From Adiantum capillus-veneris (taxonomy: Eukaryota > Streptophyta > Polypodiopsida > Polypodiales > Pteridaceae), in NCBI GenBank assembly GCA_014529385.2, contig CM043949.1, positions 108,559,977-108,623,976 of the forward strand: 64,000 nt of DNA, given 5' to 3'. Each line of letters begins with the position of its first letter. The first letter of the stretch is position 1. The translations under genes were made by a program, and so were the position numbers. A model generated the notes under the pieces. That model ran no database searches and had not been told where the DNA came from. It saw only the letters and a program-made list of their open reading frames with translations. This document shows, piece by piece, positions 32,510-44,075 of the stretch.

Positions 32510-32921
32510 CAGACTAGGCTTTGGGCCTTCCAAAAGCACTGTACATGAAAAGCTTCGGGTCTAAAAGCATCTCTGTCCCAAAAAGCTAGCGCTAGGCTGA
32601 TAGCACGATTTGCAAAAAATCCGTACAATTGCCACGTGAGTAATGTAAATCGCGAGGGTCCGTACGACAGCCACGACAACAGCGCAATTTACCGGGATTT
32701 GTGCGGCAACCATGTCATCAGCCTTTTTTACGCATCTTTTTAGCATTTGTCGCTTTGAATCCCATCGCACAAGACCCCATAAGTTGGTACGTCCTTTCAT
32801 TTTGGCCTCTCGGCTTGGTTCTACAAATTGTCATACCTTCTTCTGCATCTTTCAGGGGGTTCTGACCTCTTTCTGTCCAGAGTCCATCCTTTAGGTCATG
32901 CCACGTCATCACTTTGTGACA
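32510..32921 (-). repeat. partial F-type LTR (minus strand)
   Basis: Starts TGTCACAAAGTGATGACGTG at 32,921 on the minus strand and can be followed to about 32,510. It sits directly beside a second LTR of the same type in the same orientation. Confidence 0.8.
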
Positions 32922-32924
32922 CAG

Positions 32925-33799
32925 AGACCGAGCTTACTAAGGCTGGCCAAGCACAGCAGGCAGAGACAAGGGCCACACGCAGGTGTCCAAGCAAAGGAGG
33001 TGTAACCGACTTGGACATTCCAAGTCGGGAATCTACCATAACACACGTGAGAAAACTGAAAGAATTGAACAAAACCGAGAGAGAGACGACACGGCACAAC
33101 GAAGTTCTGCGCCCAAAGATTGGCCCCAAAGACTCGCGCCCCTTTCCGGATTTCATTATTACATATGCCTCACAAAGTACAATGTCTGAAGGTCCTCGTC
33201 TCAGCAAGCTCCCAAGCTTATCTACTTAAGAATGAGGCCCTCGCACTTTATTTTTAGGCCCTGGGCCTTCCAATAGCAATGTACATGACAAGCTTCAAGT
33301 CCAAAAGCATCCGGGTCCAAAAAGTTAGAGCTAGGGTAGCCAACACGTTTTGCAGAAATCCGTACAAGTGCCACATCAACAATGCAAATCGCAGAGGTCC
33401 GTAAAGCAGACGTCAACATCGCAAATCGCACAAGTCCATACACCTACCATGTCATCAACCTTTTATGCTTGTCTTTCTAGCCATTGTCCCTTTTGGGACC
33501 CATCGGACAAGACCAGAGGTCCGTAAAGCAGACGTCAACATCGCAAATCGCACAGGTCCATACATCTACCACGTCATCAACCTTTTATGCTTGTCTTTCT
33601 AGCCATTGTCCCTTTCGGGACCCATCGGACAAGACCCAATAAGTTGCTACAACTTATCAAAATTCGTGTCCTTTTATTTTTGGCCTCTCAAAATGTTCTA
33701 CAAGTTGTCACAACTTCTTCTACGTCTTTCAACAAGGCTCTGACCTTTTTCAATCCGGAGTCTGTCCTTTAGGTCATGCCACGTCATGACCTTGTGACA
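32925..33799 (-). repeat. F-type LTR with 122-bp internal duplication (minus strand)
   Basis: On the minus strand it starts TGTCACAAGGTCATGACG at 33,799 after the purine tract AGAGGGGGGTA. It holds a tandem duplication at 33,393-33,636. The end at about 32,925 abuts the neighbouring LTR. Confidence 0.8.
33393..33636. repeat. 122-bp tandem duplication in an F-type LTR
   Basis: Units begin AGAGGTCCGTAAAGCAGACG at 33,393 and 33,515; they differ at only a few bases, so the duplication is recent. Confidence 0.95.
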
Positions 33800-34589
33800 T
33801 ACCCCCCTCTTGAAAGAAATGTAATTGCCCTCGATTACGCCCGCAAAACCAACATAAGCCAACAACCAATTCAATAGACACTACTCTAGGTACCGACGCA
33901 CCAGACAACACATATCTAGTACTTGCACAAAGACGACGGTCACTTAACATTCACATCGCTATCCCCGCCGAGATCTTTGATGAGAATCATAATCATCGTA
34001 ACATATTTAGCAATCATATCCAAATCTTGTCGATCTCTAGCGGATGTCGGGATTGATTAAATCTTGTTACTATCATATCCACATCACCCCTCAGGTGAAT
34101 CAAGACCAAAATGTTCTGCTCATTTCGTCTTTCAATCATGCATTCAAACATCCCCCACATGAGAGAGCACATATATCACATTCATTTAAGGAATTCCCAT
34201 TTCAAAGTACTTCTTTTCCTAAAGTCATACAACCCAATACTATCAATCCATTCATATCCTTGAAATTTGAAGAGAAATCGGTGACTTTAATCTATCTGGG
34301 TAATCTGTGACAAAGGAGCGAAGTAACTTCTCTCTTCTGCAGTCCACACTACATCAGATTCAACCCGTTGATCATCGGTAACTCTTGGAATAGTTGAAGC
34401 TAGACCAAAAGCCCCATGCTGGATTTTCTCGAGTTCTTGCATTAGCAACCTAGAGAGGCTAATCAGGAACTTTCTGTGGACAGGGAGAGACGCAATCGGC
34501 TCGGACCAAAGTCTCCTGACAAGTCGCACTCTACCTTGCTCTCATTTGTACACCAGATCAAAGGCCGAATTCCACAGACAGGTGTCCCT
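33800..34589 (-). other. 3' end of an F-type internal region (minus strand)
   Basis: Homologous to 29,930-30,557 in reverse complement, including the block GCTTTTGGTCTAGCTTC. The 80-codon minus ORF at 34,287-34,529 lies in this non-coding or decayed part. It is cut at 34,589 by element A. Confidence 0.7.
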
Positions 34590-34594
34590 TGGAG

Positions 34595-34987
34595 TGTCAC
34601 ATGCACATTTAACCCTATGTATACGTGGACAAGCTACTTCATGACATGGATTCAATTCAATTAGATTAGGAAGTGTTCTGGCAACTTTGTGAGTCTGTTC
34701 GCAGACCGTGCATGCCTAGACACTTACAATAGATGCATATCCTCTGGTTACACACAGCATGACCATCAGATTACAGTCAGAACCCATGAGGAGCATTTTT
34801 ACAGTGCATAGACCTATTTTCCCTATTTTAGCCATTTTTCACTTATTATTTTTAAGTGACTTTTGTTGGGAACTAGGTAGGGCAAATTTGATAAGCATAT
34901 ATAAAAGAAAACCTAGCGCTAGTGGATTCTAGCAGAAGAGGCAAGAGGAACCAAGGTTCAGCAGACACCTCTCAAATAGATCCCCCG
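34595..34987 (+). repeat. 5' LTR of A, part 1
   Basis: Matches 55,301-55,690 with roughly 6% difference by eye in the first 165 bases. TATA box TATATAAAAG at 34,898-34,907. Broken at the C tract by element B. Confidence 0.92.
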
Positions 34988-35365
34988 TGTTATGTCCCGC
35001 TCACAGGAGAGGGGATCTAGCCTAGATGTCGTCGAGATGGGCGTCTAGTGTCCAAGCGGACGTAGTGTGAACACGGCCAATGTGGCCGGCCATTATTAAA
35101 AAAGAGAGGCCAAGGCCTCATTTGCAATTATTGACCCCACTGGCAGAGTGCCAATGGTTAGCCCGCGAGGCAAGGAGTGCGCGAGGTCACCTCGAGGAGG
35201 TGAGGCCGGGTGGTATAGGACGCTCGGTCTTACAAGTGCACGCCTACGTCCTCGGACGCTGGCCCCAGCACGGGGGAGCTGCTGGATGGTGGCTATGGTC
35301 GGGTGGTTTGTCCGACGTGTCTGTAGGCGGTCCGTGTAGCCGGGGATCTCTTCACTTCCGTTTCA
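34988..35365 (+). repeat. 5' LTR of element B
   Basis: TGTTATGTCCCGC...CCGTTTCA; matches the 3' LTR throughout. Confidence 0.9.
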
Positions 35366-35697
35366 GAGCCGGCTTGGCTGCACAAAGGACTGTATGCACA
35401 CCTACGGGCTGGATCGAGTCGGATAATTACTGTTTTATGTAATCTTCGATGATATAATTGTTTAATTGATTATTTTCTTCTCATGAGTATGTTTGCAGGT
35501 GTAAATCAATACTATCAAAAATCAGCAAATTGGCATGTGAAACTGTTGAAAATTAGAGGGTTACTTATTGATTTTACTGGTTTTCAATTATTACTCATTA
35601 ATTTGCTGATTTTGGATTAAATTCAGCATACAGTATGTTTTTTTTTTAAAAAATAAAAATAAAAAACCCTCTCTGTAATCTCCTTCTCTGTGCGAAG

Positions 35698-35744
<47 letters not shown>

Positions 35745-36255
35745 TCTCAACAGTGCAAAGAAAGCGAACCAGTCTGCAAGTCGAAGAGAGAGGGTGTGAT
35801 CGAAGAGAGAAGTCCAGCGTGGAAGGAGAGAGGTAGCGCAAGAAGTCCAACGTGGATTTTTTTGCTCTCTGCTGAGGAGTTGTTGCGTCGTTCAAATTAT
35901 CTCACGATGCCCTCTTCTGGATTTTTTTTACTCTTATGTTCAAGTGACCTTTATTTTAAAGTGGCCAGGACATTTTGGGTTTTTTTTTTAAGTATGGTCT
36001 GAAACCTGTGATTTATTAAAAACTCACTTACAGAAACTTGCAGAGCTTACAGAGAACTCAATTTTGGCTCTCCTGCTCCTCTCTCAAGCCTGCTCTCTCC
36101 CGCCTGCTCGCGCTCCCGCGCTTCCGCCATCACCTGCTCGCCTTCGGACGCTCACGCCGACGAGTAGAGCTCTTCGAAGTTCAACTTTTCGCGACCGAAA
36201 AGTGCAAAAAAGGCCCAGTTTCGCGTGAAACTTCCAGTTTTTCACACACTTTGCC
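35366..36255 (+). other. leader of element B with (GA)n tract
   Basis: About 890 bp between LTR and Gag, with a (GA)20 tract at 35,702-35,741. No clear Met-type primer-binding site follows the LTR. Confidence 0.65.
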
Positions 36256-37330
36256 ATGGATTCCTCCAACTCGGATGTGCAGCGTGACGACGCGCCAGGT
36301 AATGTTCAAATTCCATTCACGCATGCTCTCTACACATGGATTACAAGTACTTTCCAGAGTTTCGACCAGCGTGTTACCGCTTTGGAAAACGCGAACATCA
36401 GACGAACCTTCGCTTGGCCTCTCTCGAAGGGGTTGTGCAAGGGCTTAGTTCCCGGCTTACTGCTCTAGAAAATACGGCTCAGTCGACGACTGCACGAATT
36501 TTCGAGAGCGAAACCCATCTCCAACAATTGCAAACGCAGATTGCTGCTTTTGGGCGTTCATAGGGTGGTCCGACTACCACGATTCCGTACAAAACTACAA
36601 ATTTCTCAAGGGAAGAGAAGCAGTGTACGGAATTGGCGGTAAATAACTGGCTGCACCAGTGGACCACGTATTTTGATCTCCATGGGGAACATGATGAACG
36701 GAGGATTCAAACGATTCCTCTCTATTTGCGCAGTAAGGCGCTTACCCGGTGGCGCGACATGACAGAGAAGCCTACGACGTGGGCTGATTTTTGTGTGAAA
36801 TTCAAGAGGGATTTCGCCAAAATGGATCCTTTGAAAGCCTATGCCAAATTGCAAAGTCTTTCGATGAAAACTCTGTCTTTTGATAAATATACGACAGCTT
36901 TCAAGGAGGCGCTCACCTTTTGCAAGGTGGATTCTACGCATGCTATGCACATGTACCTGTTGGGATTGCATGAGGATTACCGTTGGGCCTTAATCAAGAA
37001 CAAAGCCCCGACCGATGTCGAGGATGCAGTGGCAAAGGCCAAGATGTTCCATTTGATAAATGGAGTGAATTATGAGAAGAAAAGAACGGTAGACCATCAA
37101 TCCGGTGAGGGCGCTTCGAGGAAGCGACCCCGATTCCACATAAGTCCAAATCACCGCCGAGATCTTCTCAGGAGAGAAGAAAGCCAAAAATGCTTAAGTT
37201 TCTGATGCAATGCAGAAAAGAGCTTGCTTTGGATGTGGCCAGACAGGTCACCAAATCAAGGACTACCCCAAGAAGAAGAAGACACAGAAACCGCGAGGTC
37301 GTCCTTCGGTTCAAATTCACGAGCTCTGAG
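36256..37330 (+). pseudogene. Gag of element B
   Basis: Starts MDSSNSDVQRDDAPG at 36,256, then shifts frame near 36,330-36,360 into a coiled-coil-like stretch (LEGVVQGLSSRLTALENTAQ). The capsid core is open at 36,633-37,205: WLHQWTTYFDLHGEHDERRI, LRSKALTRWRDM, FCVKFKRDFAKMDPLKAYAK. After another shift, a zinc knuckle CFGCGQTGHQIKDYP (37,215-37,265) has Tyr in place of the last Cys. It packages element RNA in the cytoplasm. Confidence 0.85.
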
Positions 37331-38024
37331 GTAACTCTGATGTCATTCAAGTTGAAATCCATCATTTAGCGCACAGTCCATGCACTAATTGTACTTTTAG
37401 CACCAAAGTGTTTGGTGAGCACGATCTTCTCCGATTTTCCGGGAAGATCAATGGTCACGACGTGACCGTACTCCTTGATAATGGAAGCTCACACAATTTT
37501 GTGGATGCAAATTGGTGCAAAAACTGAGCCTGCGGACGCGGGACAATGACCATGAGTATCGCGTGAAGATGGCTCGTGGCGAGGATACAGATATATGGAA
37601 TCGGATGTTTCCAGATTTGTCGCTCGAGTTAGCTGATTACAAAGAGAACCTGGATTTCCACATCATGCGCCTGGACAGAGCAGATGTTATTCCATGGTTT
37701 TATGATAAACAACACTCATTGTATATAGACTATGTACATCACTCTCTTGTTTTTGTTAAGCAGGACATGTCTCATGTATCTGTGTCGCTTTGTAATCAGA
37801 AGTCTGTAAATAATGGTTTTGCAATACCAGTTGTTACTGCTTTGGAAATGTATAAAGAAACAAAGTCTTCTGATGTTGACTTTTATCAATGTGTACCATC
37901 TGCTTGGTTTGATTCATTAGTGCTTGGTACTTCTGTCACTGAATTTCGTAAAAATGTTTCATGTTCTTCTGTTGAACTTAGGGATTCCGACGAAATCCAA
38001 CCTTATCCGAGAAATCATGACTGA
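37331..38024 (+). pseudogene. Protease region of element B
   Basis: Active site VTVLLDNGSSHNFVD near 37,465-37,505 (family DSGS/T; here DNGS), ending in a stop at 37,528 in that frame. The downstream strands and linker are open in another frame (37,512-38,024), with an RLDRADVIPWF-like block where the family has LGxDVILGMDWL. Not functional as one frame. Confidence 0.75.
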
Positions 38025-38820
38025 TTTGAAGGATGTTTTTCCTGATGATCTACCTCCTGGCTTGCCACCTTCAAGAGAAGTAGATCATGGCATTGAGTTA
38101 GTGGCTGGTAGTCAGCCCTTCTCAAAGCAACCCTATTGGTTTAGTAAAACCGAGGAGGACGAGATTCAGTGGCAACTGAAAGATTATCTCGGCACGGGTT
38201 TTGTTCGTTTAGTAAAACCGAGGAGGACGAGATTCAGCGACAGCTGAAAGATTTTATCGACAAGGGTTTTGTTCGGCCAAGTAAATCTCCGTGGGGAGCG
38301 CCAGTGTTACTTTCTCGAAAGAAGGATAACACTATGAGCTTGTGCGTGGATTACAAGGGGTTGAATAAGCTCACTGTCAAGAATAAGTATCCGCTCCCAC
38401 GTATGGACGATATGATAGATCGGCTCCATGGAGCGTTGTATATTACGAAGATGGACCTACGATGGCTATCATCAGATACTGATCAAACTGGAAGATATTC
38501 CTAAGACAGGCTTCCATACGCATTATGGTCACTACGAGTTTTTGGTCTTGCCTTTTTGTTTGACCAATGCTCCAGCTATGTTTCAACAGAGATGAATCAT
38601 CTGCTGAGACCATTTTTAGGCAACTTCGTTGTTGTATTTCTCGATGATATCTTGATCTACAGCCGAAGTTTGTCTGAGCACCTAGCGCATATACGCACTG
38701 TTCTCGAAGTACTAAGAACTGAGAAGCTTTACTCTAAGGCTTCTAAGTGTAAATTCTTTAGGAAAGAGCTCGCGCTGGAATTCGCGTTGACCCTGAAAAG
38801 TTAGATAAAGTGCGAAATTG
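38025..38820 (+). pseudogene. Reverse transcriptase of element B
   Basis: Pre-RT block DVFPDDLPPGLPPSREVDHG, then [40 protein letters not shown], a frameshift near 38,460 into [20 protein letters not shown], then [10 protein letters not shown] and, in a third frame, the catalytic VVVFLDDILIYS. A 68-bp tandem duplication (38,139-38,274) also breaks the frame at the start. Confidence 0.88.
38139..38274. repeat. 68-bp tandem duplication at the start of B RT
   Basis: Units begin GTTTAGTAAAACCGAGGAGG at 38,139 and 38,207. Since 68 is not a multiple of 3, it causes a frameshift. Confidence 0.95.
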
Positions 38821-39299
38821 GCCCATTCTGAAGAATGTACACCAAGTCCTTTTTAGGCTTTACTGAATTCTTTCGCAAGTTTATCAAGGATTACTCTAAA
38901 TTTGTTGCTCCGCTTACGCAACTTTTAAAAGGAGGGGTGAAAGGACCAAAGATTTCGGGTCCTCATCGTAAAGGTGATCCCCCTATTGTCTGGAATGAGC
39001 GTCTCGATGAGAGCTTTCGGACACTAAAGCACTGTGTGACTACTGCACCAATATTGCACATTGTGGATCCTAGCAAACCGTTTGTGGTTGAAACATATGC
39101 TAGTGATTATGCTATTGGTGCGGCATTATACAAGGATGGACGTCCTGTTGTGTTTGAAAGTAAGAAGCTTTCTGACCCTAAGATGCGTTATCCAACGTAT
39201 GAAAAGGAGCTTTACGCCGTAGTCCACGCCTTGAGGAAATGGCAGCACTACTTGTATGGCTCTACGTTTGTTGCATGGACAGATCATCACTCCTTGCAC
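38821..39299 (+). pseudogene. RNase H of element B, first part
   Basis: FLGFTEFFRKFIKDYSKFVA (thumb end), then FVVETYASDYAIGAAL, where the first catalytic Asp (family TDAS) is Tyr, KELYAVVHALRKWQHYLYG, and TDHHSLH. The hAT element enters in the next codons; the domain resumes at 42,388 (YICDQGDLTGRKARWVELKQ). Confidence 0.88.
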
Positions 39300-39685
39300 C
39301 ATAGTTTTTTCCAGGCGCGTCCGATTGCCCAATCGGGCTTCCTCACGCGTGCGCGCATGGTTGCCGCATGGTTCAGTTTTTCGGACGCGAGCAGGGGATT
39401 TTTGACGCACTGACAAAAAAACCCCCGATTTGTTAAATGTGGCCCAAAACGCCTCTGCGCGAATTGTGAAAAACCTGCAGCCATCCCGTTTGTGCAGAGA
39501 GAGCCCCCATCAAAGCTTGAGAGCCGAGAGGACTCGAGACCGCGAGCCGGGAGCCCTACCCAATGCCCACACACTCTCCCGCGCACGGCTGATTCTTCAC
39601 CTACGCCGTCCGTTACTCGTGAGGCCTCCACTTTGTCAAGGTTTGCAACTTTGCAGTGTGCACCTTGCAAGTTTGCAGAATCCAT

Positions 39686-41866
39686 ATGGGCCGAGTGAAG
39701 CGTCCCGAATGGCAGTATGTAGAACAATTGAAGCCTCAAAAGAAAGGGCAATTTACATGTAAATGCAAGTATTGTGGGCATACTTGGGACGGCGGTCCCT
39801 CCCGTATTCGTGCACATTTATTGTCCCTCTCTGGCTATGGTGTAGGCCCATGTGGACTGGTGCCAGAGGACGTCAAAGAGGTGGTCACAAGATTGCATGT
39901 AGATGTAAAGAATGATGGGAAGGACCCAAATGCATTTGTAGATGCCTTGGTGGATGATTTGGGAGCTAATGCCTCTGCCTCAAGCTCAATGAGTACACAT
40001 GCATCAGGGAGTGCTCATGTAAGTGCCACTGGGACTTCGGCTCCAAATCAAATGTGGGGTCCTCGAGCAAGAAGAGGAAGGTTGCACAAGGGCCCTTGGC
40101 AAGTGCATTTAGCTTGCAAGCACGCAAGCAAGCAGATCAAGCCTTGCACAGGTTTTTTTATGCAGAGGACATTCCTGAATGGAAAGTGCGGAGTCCTTTC
40201 TTTTTGGAAATGGTCAAGGCAATTGGACAAGTTGGTCCATCGTATGTGCCTCCCACATACAATGCTTTGCGCACCACAGAGTTAAATGATGAGGTCAAAT
40301 GCATTGGTCATGAGATCATGGGTGTGCGCGAGAAATGGAAAAAACATGGATGCACAATTGTATGTGATGGATGGTCTGACACTAGACGCAGGTCTATCAT
40401 TAACTTTCTTGCATGCTCTATACCTAGTTCTGTGTTTTTGAAATCTGTGGACACATCTGGGGAGACAAAGACATCAGAATTTATTTTCAAGCAACTTAAG
40501 GATGTGATTATTGGGGTAGGACCCTCCAATGTTGTGCAGGTATGCATGGACAATGCAACTAATTGTGTTGGGGCCGGGCAAATGGTGGAAGAGAAATGGA
40601 AACACATTTTTTTCACGAGGTGTGCATGCCATTGCTTGGACCTCTTGTTTGAGGATATTGGGAAGCTCCCTTGGATTGCAAAAATTCTTGAAGATGCAAC
40701 AAAGGTTGTCACATTTGTCACAAGGAAGTCCACTGTCTTGGCATTGTTTCGAATGCTTAGCAAGAAGGAATTGTTGAAGCCATCGGCCACTCGATTTGCC
40801 TACTACTTCATCATGTTGGCTAGTCTTGTGGATGAGAGATGTATGCAAGGTGTGCGTAGGCTTATGATTGATGCAAAATTTGTGAAAATGAAGGCATCCA
40901 GGACTGCAGAGGCCATAGTGGTCTCGGACATTGTGTTTAATGCATCCTTTTGGCAAGAGGCCAAGTTGATTTTGAAGATTTGTGCTCCCATCTTGAAGAT
41001 ACTTCGTTTGGCTGATAGGGAAGGAGCCACCATGGGGCTTGTGTATGAGCTTACGGATCGCATGGTTGAGCAAATTCAAAACATGCAAGGTATTGATGCG
41101 GCAAAAATGCAAGAGATCAAGGACCTATGCGTTGATAGATGGAATATGATGCACACACCATTGCATGCTGTGGGATACTTGTTGCATCCTATATGGCGAG
41201 GAAGAGGGCAATTCAATGATAGTGAGGTTCATGACGGGTGGATGACATTTTTGGACAGGTATACCAAGGGTGATTTGACCATGCAGGGAACCCTCATTGA
41301 TGAGTTGGACACTTTCCTCACTGAAAGAAAGTCATTTGCTCATCCTATTGCAAAGGATCCAAAGAGAATGCAAGAGGGTGTAAAATGGTGGGAGATGGGA
41401 GACTTTTGGGGCTTGCACGCCCACATTGCAGACTCTTGCACTTAAGGTGCTTTCTCAAGGGACATGTGCCTCTCCATGTGAGAGAAATTGGAGCACCTTC
41501 TCTCTCATTCACACCAAGAGAAGAAATAGGTTACTTCCTGCTCATACCGAGAAGCTTGTCTACATACACACCAACTTGAGGCTCTTATGCAAGATCAAAA
41601 AGCGCGGCTATGAGAGAATGGAGGTGACATTGGAGATGCTTAACAAAGAGAAGGATGAGGATCGCTTGCTTGAGTTGCAGGAGATTCAGGAGGCTATTGC
41701 ACAGAGCACTGCTGATGTTATGGAGTCTCTTCCGATTAGCATGCCCAGTGATATTGGGACTTCATGCTCTGTAGCTGAGGATGAGGCTTGGGATGAGGAT
41801 GAGGATGAGGATGATGAGGGTGATGATGAGGATGATGATGAGGAGGTGGCCTTTGATGAGAGTTAG
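39686..41866 (+). pseudogene. hAT transposase (BED finger, DUF659, hAT dimerisation)
   Basis: Cuts and pastes the element. Start MGRVKRPEWQYVEQL at 39,686, with a BED-type zinc finger (CKCKYCGHTWDGG...RIRAHLL). A frame change near 40,050 leads into the main body (40,054-41,445), with a basic SSSKKRK nuclear-localisation-like stretch, DUF659 (CDGWSDTRRRSIINF, D105 of that frame), and CMDNATNCVGAG. A second shift near 41,410-41,430 leads to the C-terminal hAT domain (CERNWSTFSLIHTKRRNRL) and an acidic tail to 41,866. No GT-AG intron obviously explains the shifts, so it is probably a recent pseudogene, inactive alone. Confidence 0.88.
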
Positions 41867-42367
41867 AGCTCATTGCATTTTGCTCTAGCCTCGGTCCTAA
41901 CTCCTCTTAGCTCTACAGTCTACTTATGTTTTGGATTCACTATTTAGCATGGAGCGACTGGACTCCACCCTCTAGGCTCTATTTATGTTTTGTCATTTGA
42001 ATTTTGGAGTACTCAGTACACAGTCTTGTTGGTTTTGGAGGCTCCATATTTTTCCATCTACTGATTCATTGATCATTTGATGTATCTATTGATCAGAGAT
42101 CTTGATCTGTTTCTCGGCTCCCGACTCCTTGATTTAGCTAGATTCTACATTTTCAAGTTTTATGATGTTTTAATGCATTATGTGGCTTTGGGCTACTCTC
42201 TAGAGTTTAGTGTTTTAATTTTAATTGCTATTTGTTATGAGATATATATATATACACTAATTTTTTAGTGCCGTATGGTATTCCACGTATGGAATCTTCG
42301 GGGGGGTCTGAATCGGACTTATATCGGACTTCCATACCCGCCCGAGTGAGACGCATGGTTGCCGCAT
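41867..42367 (+). other. 3' untranslated and subterminal region of the hAT element
   Basis: AT-rich, non-coding, ending in the subterminal repeat and the right inverted repeat. Confidence 0.7.
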
Positions 42368-42387
42368 GAAAAAACTATGCCTTGCAC

Positions 42388-42837
42388 TATATCTGTGATC
42401 AGGGTGATCTCACAGGCCGGAAGGCTAGATGGGTTGAGCTTAAGCAAGAGTTTGACTTTGAGATCCGTTATAGAAAAGGATCCAGCAATCAAGTTGCCGA
42501 GGCACTCAACCGGATTCCTGAGATTAACGCCTTGTCTATGGCTGAAATCTCGACGGATTTCTATCTCTCTCTCCGAGGGCTATGTCGTTCCGATGGCCAC
42601 TTTGACAAGATATGGAACGAGGTCGAAGCAGGGCATGACTCGCATACAGGCTTGGGTGATCTGCAGACCCAAGTGAGTCGTGCTGGAGAGACAAGACAAT
42701 GACAATATTCCATTAGAGGTGGACTACTGTTCAGAAATGGTAAAGTCTGCGTGCCGAAAATCGATGAGATTCGACAAAGGATTTTGTGCGAATGCCACAA
42801 TGTTCCTAGCGCTGGGCACCCAAGCATCTAGAGAACT
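42388..42837 (+). pseudogene. RNase H end and integrase zinc domain of element B
   Basis: RNase H C-terminal part (ICDQGDLTGRKARWVELKQE, KGSSNQVAEALNRI), a linker, then the integrase zinc region: ILCECHNVPSAGHPS followed by a stop near 42,830. A frameshift lies near 42,690. Confidence 0.8.
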
Positions 42838-44064
42838 TTGGCTTTGGTCAAGCAATATTTCTATTGGCCAAGAATGCGCTCTTACATAGAAAGCTATGTA
42901 AAGAGATGCGCTCAGTGTCAGGTCAATAAGGCAGAGCGCCTTAGGAAAGCTGGCTTGCTACATCCATTGGAAATCCCAGATGCCAAGTGGCAGAGTATTT
43001 CCATGGACTCTATCGTTGGTTTGCCAAATACTAGTCGGGGCAATGACGCTATTTGGGTTGTGGTCGATAGACTCACAAAAATGGCGAAGTTTATACCAAC
43101 GAAGTCGACTATAAAAAGCCATGAGTTGGCAGTTTTATTTGTCGATCAGCTTTATAAGCTGTATGGTCTACCAGAGGATATCGTCAGTGATCGAGGTACT
43201 AAGTTCACTGGCCGATTTTGGCGAGATGTGTTTGCTCATCTTCATACTAAGTTGAGTATGTCATCTTCTGACCATCCTGAGTCCGATGGACAAACTGAGA
43301 GGATGAATCATACATTAGAGGACATGTTAACAGCCTATGTCTCTCACAGGCAGTCTGATTGGGAAAGATATCTTCCACAGTTAGAGTTTGCCTACAATAG
43401 TAGCAAGCATTCTGCTACTAGATTTAGCCCATTCATGCTGATTTATGGATTTGAGCCTAAATCCCCAATTGCTATTGGCTTAGAGAAAGTCAAGGAACAC
43501 CAAGCTCGTGATTTCCTGTATGACATGCAAGAAATGCTCGAATTGGCTAAGAATAGTATAAGAACGGCTCGTGATCGAGTCACTACTTATGCTAATCAAA
43601 AGAGATCTCCAAGGACTCTAGATGTGGGACAATGGGTCTATCTGAAGATACCCAAGGATTCCAAGACTATGCGAACAAGAAAGCATTATAAGCTTTCAGC
43701 TAGATATTGTGGTCCATTCTTGATCACAAAGAAAATTGGCCAAGTTGCCTACAAACTGGCTCTTCCTTCGGATGTTAGTGTACATCCAGTGTTTCATGTC
43801 AGCCGCCTTAAAGTAAAATTGGGCGAAGCCGACGTCGTTGTGTCCATCGAGGAAAATGTATGGCAAGATATGCAAACTGAGTATATTCCTCGCGAACCAA
43901 AGGCAGTTTTAGATCATCGTACCCGTCATTCGCGTCAAAAGGCTTATGACGAGTACTTAATTAAATGGAAGGGTCAATCTGAAAGGTTTGCTACTTGGGA
44001 ACCCGTTAGACCCTTGAAGGCTCAATATCCCCACTTCATTGATGAGGACATCAATGGTTCTTAA
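42838..44064 (+). CDS. Integrase with chromodomain of element B
   Basis: Open for 408 codons. The end of the zinc domain (YVKRCAQCQVNK) is followed by the catalytic core with Asp in SMDSIVGLP, Asp in IVSDRGTKFTG and Glu in SDGQTERMN, then AYNSSKHSATRFSPF and the DNA-binding end (YCGPFLITKKIGQVAYKLAL, VHPVFHVSRLK). The last ~60 residues are a chromodomain (AVLDHRTRHSRQKAYDEYLI, KWKGQSERFATWEPV). This is the best preserved pol domain in the window, but the true start is upstream across a stop. Confidence 0.9.
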   Translation: MALVKQYFYWPRMRSYIESYVKRCAQCQVNKAERLRKAGLLHPLEIPDAKWQSISMDSIVGLPNTSRGNDAIWVVVDRLTKMAKFIPTKSTIKSHELAVLFVDQLYKLYGLPEDIVSDRGTKFTGRFWRDVFAHLHTKLSMSSSDHPESDGQTERMNHTLEDMLTAYVSHRQSDWERYLPQLEFAYNSSKHSATRFSPFMLIYGFEPKSPIAIGLEKVKEHQARDFLYDMQEMLELAKNSIRTARDRVTTYANQKRSPRTLDVGQWVYLKIPKDSKTMRTRKHYKLSARYCGPFLITKKIGQVAYKLALPSDVSVHPVFHVSRLKVKLGEADVVVSIEENVWQDMQTEYIPREPKAVLDHRTRHSRQKAYDEYLIKWKGQSERFATWEPVRPLKAQYPHFIDEDINGS

Positions 44065-44075
44065 GGGGGGAAGTA
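44063..44075 (+). promoter_or_regulatory. polypurine tract of element B
   Basis: AAGGGGGGAAG run between the integrase stop and the 3' LTR. Confidence 0.8.

Larger units (their letters stand above)
39300..42379 (+). mobile_element. hAT DNA transposon, 3,080 bp, inside RNase H of element B
   Basis: Perfect 12-bp terminal inverted repeats, CATAGTTTTTTC at 39,300-39,311 and its complement at 42,368-42,379. Perfect 8-bp target duplication CCTTGCAC at 39,292-39,299 and 42,380-42,387, the hallmark length of hAT. A 17-bp subterminal repeat CGCATGGTTGCCGCATG occurs at 39,354-39,370 and 42,352-42,368 in direct orientation. Removing the element plus one duplication restores the RNase H frame. Confidence 0.97.

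Noticed and set aside
33393..33636. Direct repeats considered as a CRISPR-like array
   Set aside because: Two adjacent units without spacers in a plant LTR; a simple tandem duplication.
35080..35442. 120-codon ORF, with a relative at 44,039-44,554
   Set aside because: Falls in the LTRs of element B.
41760..41866. Asp/Glu-rich tail considered as a separate acidic gene
   Set aside because: It is continuous with the hAT C-terminal domain frame.
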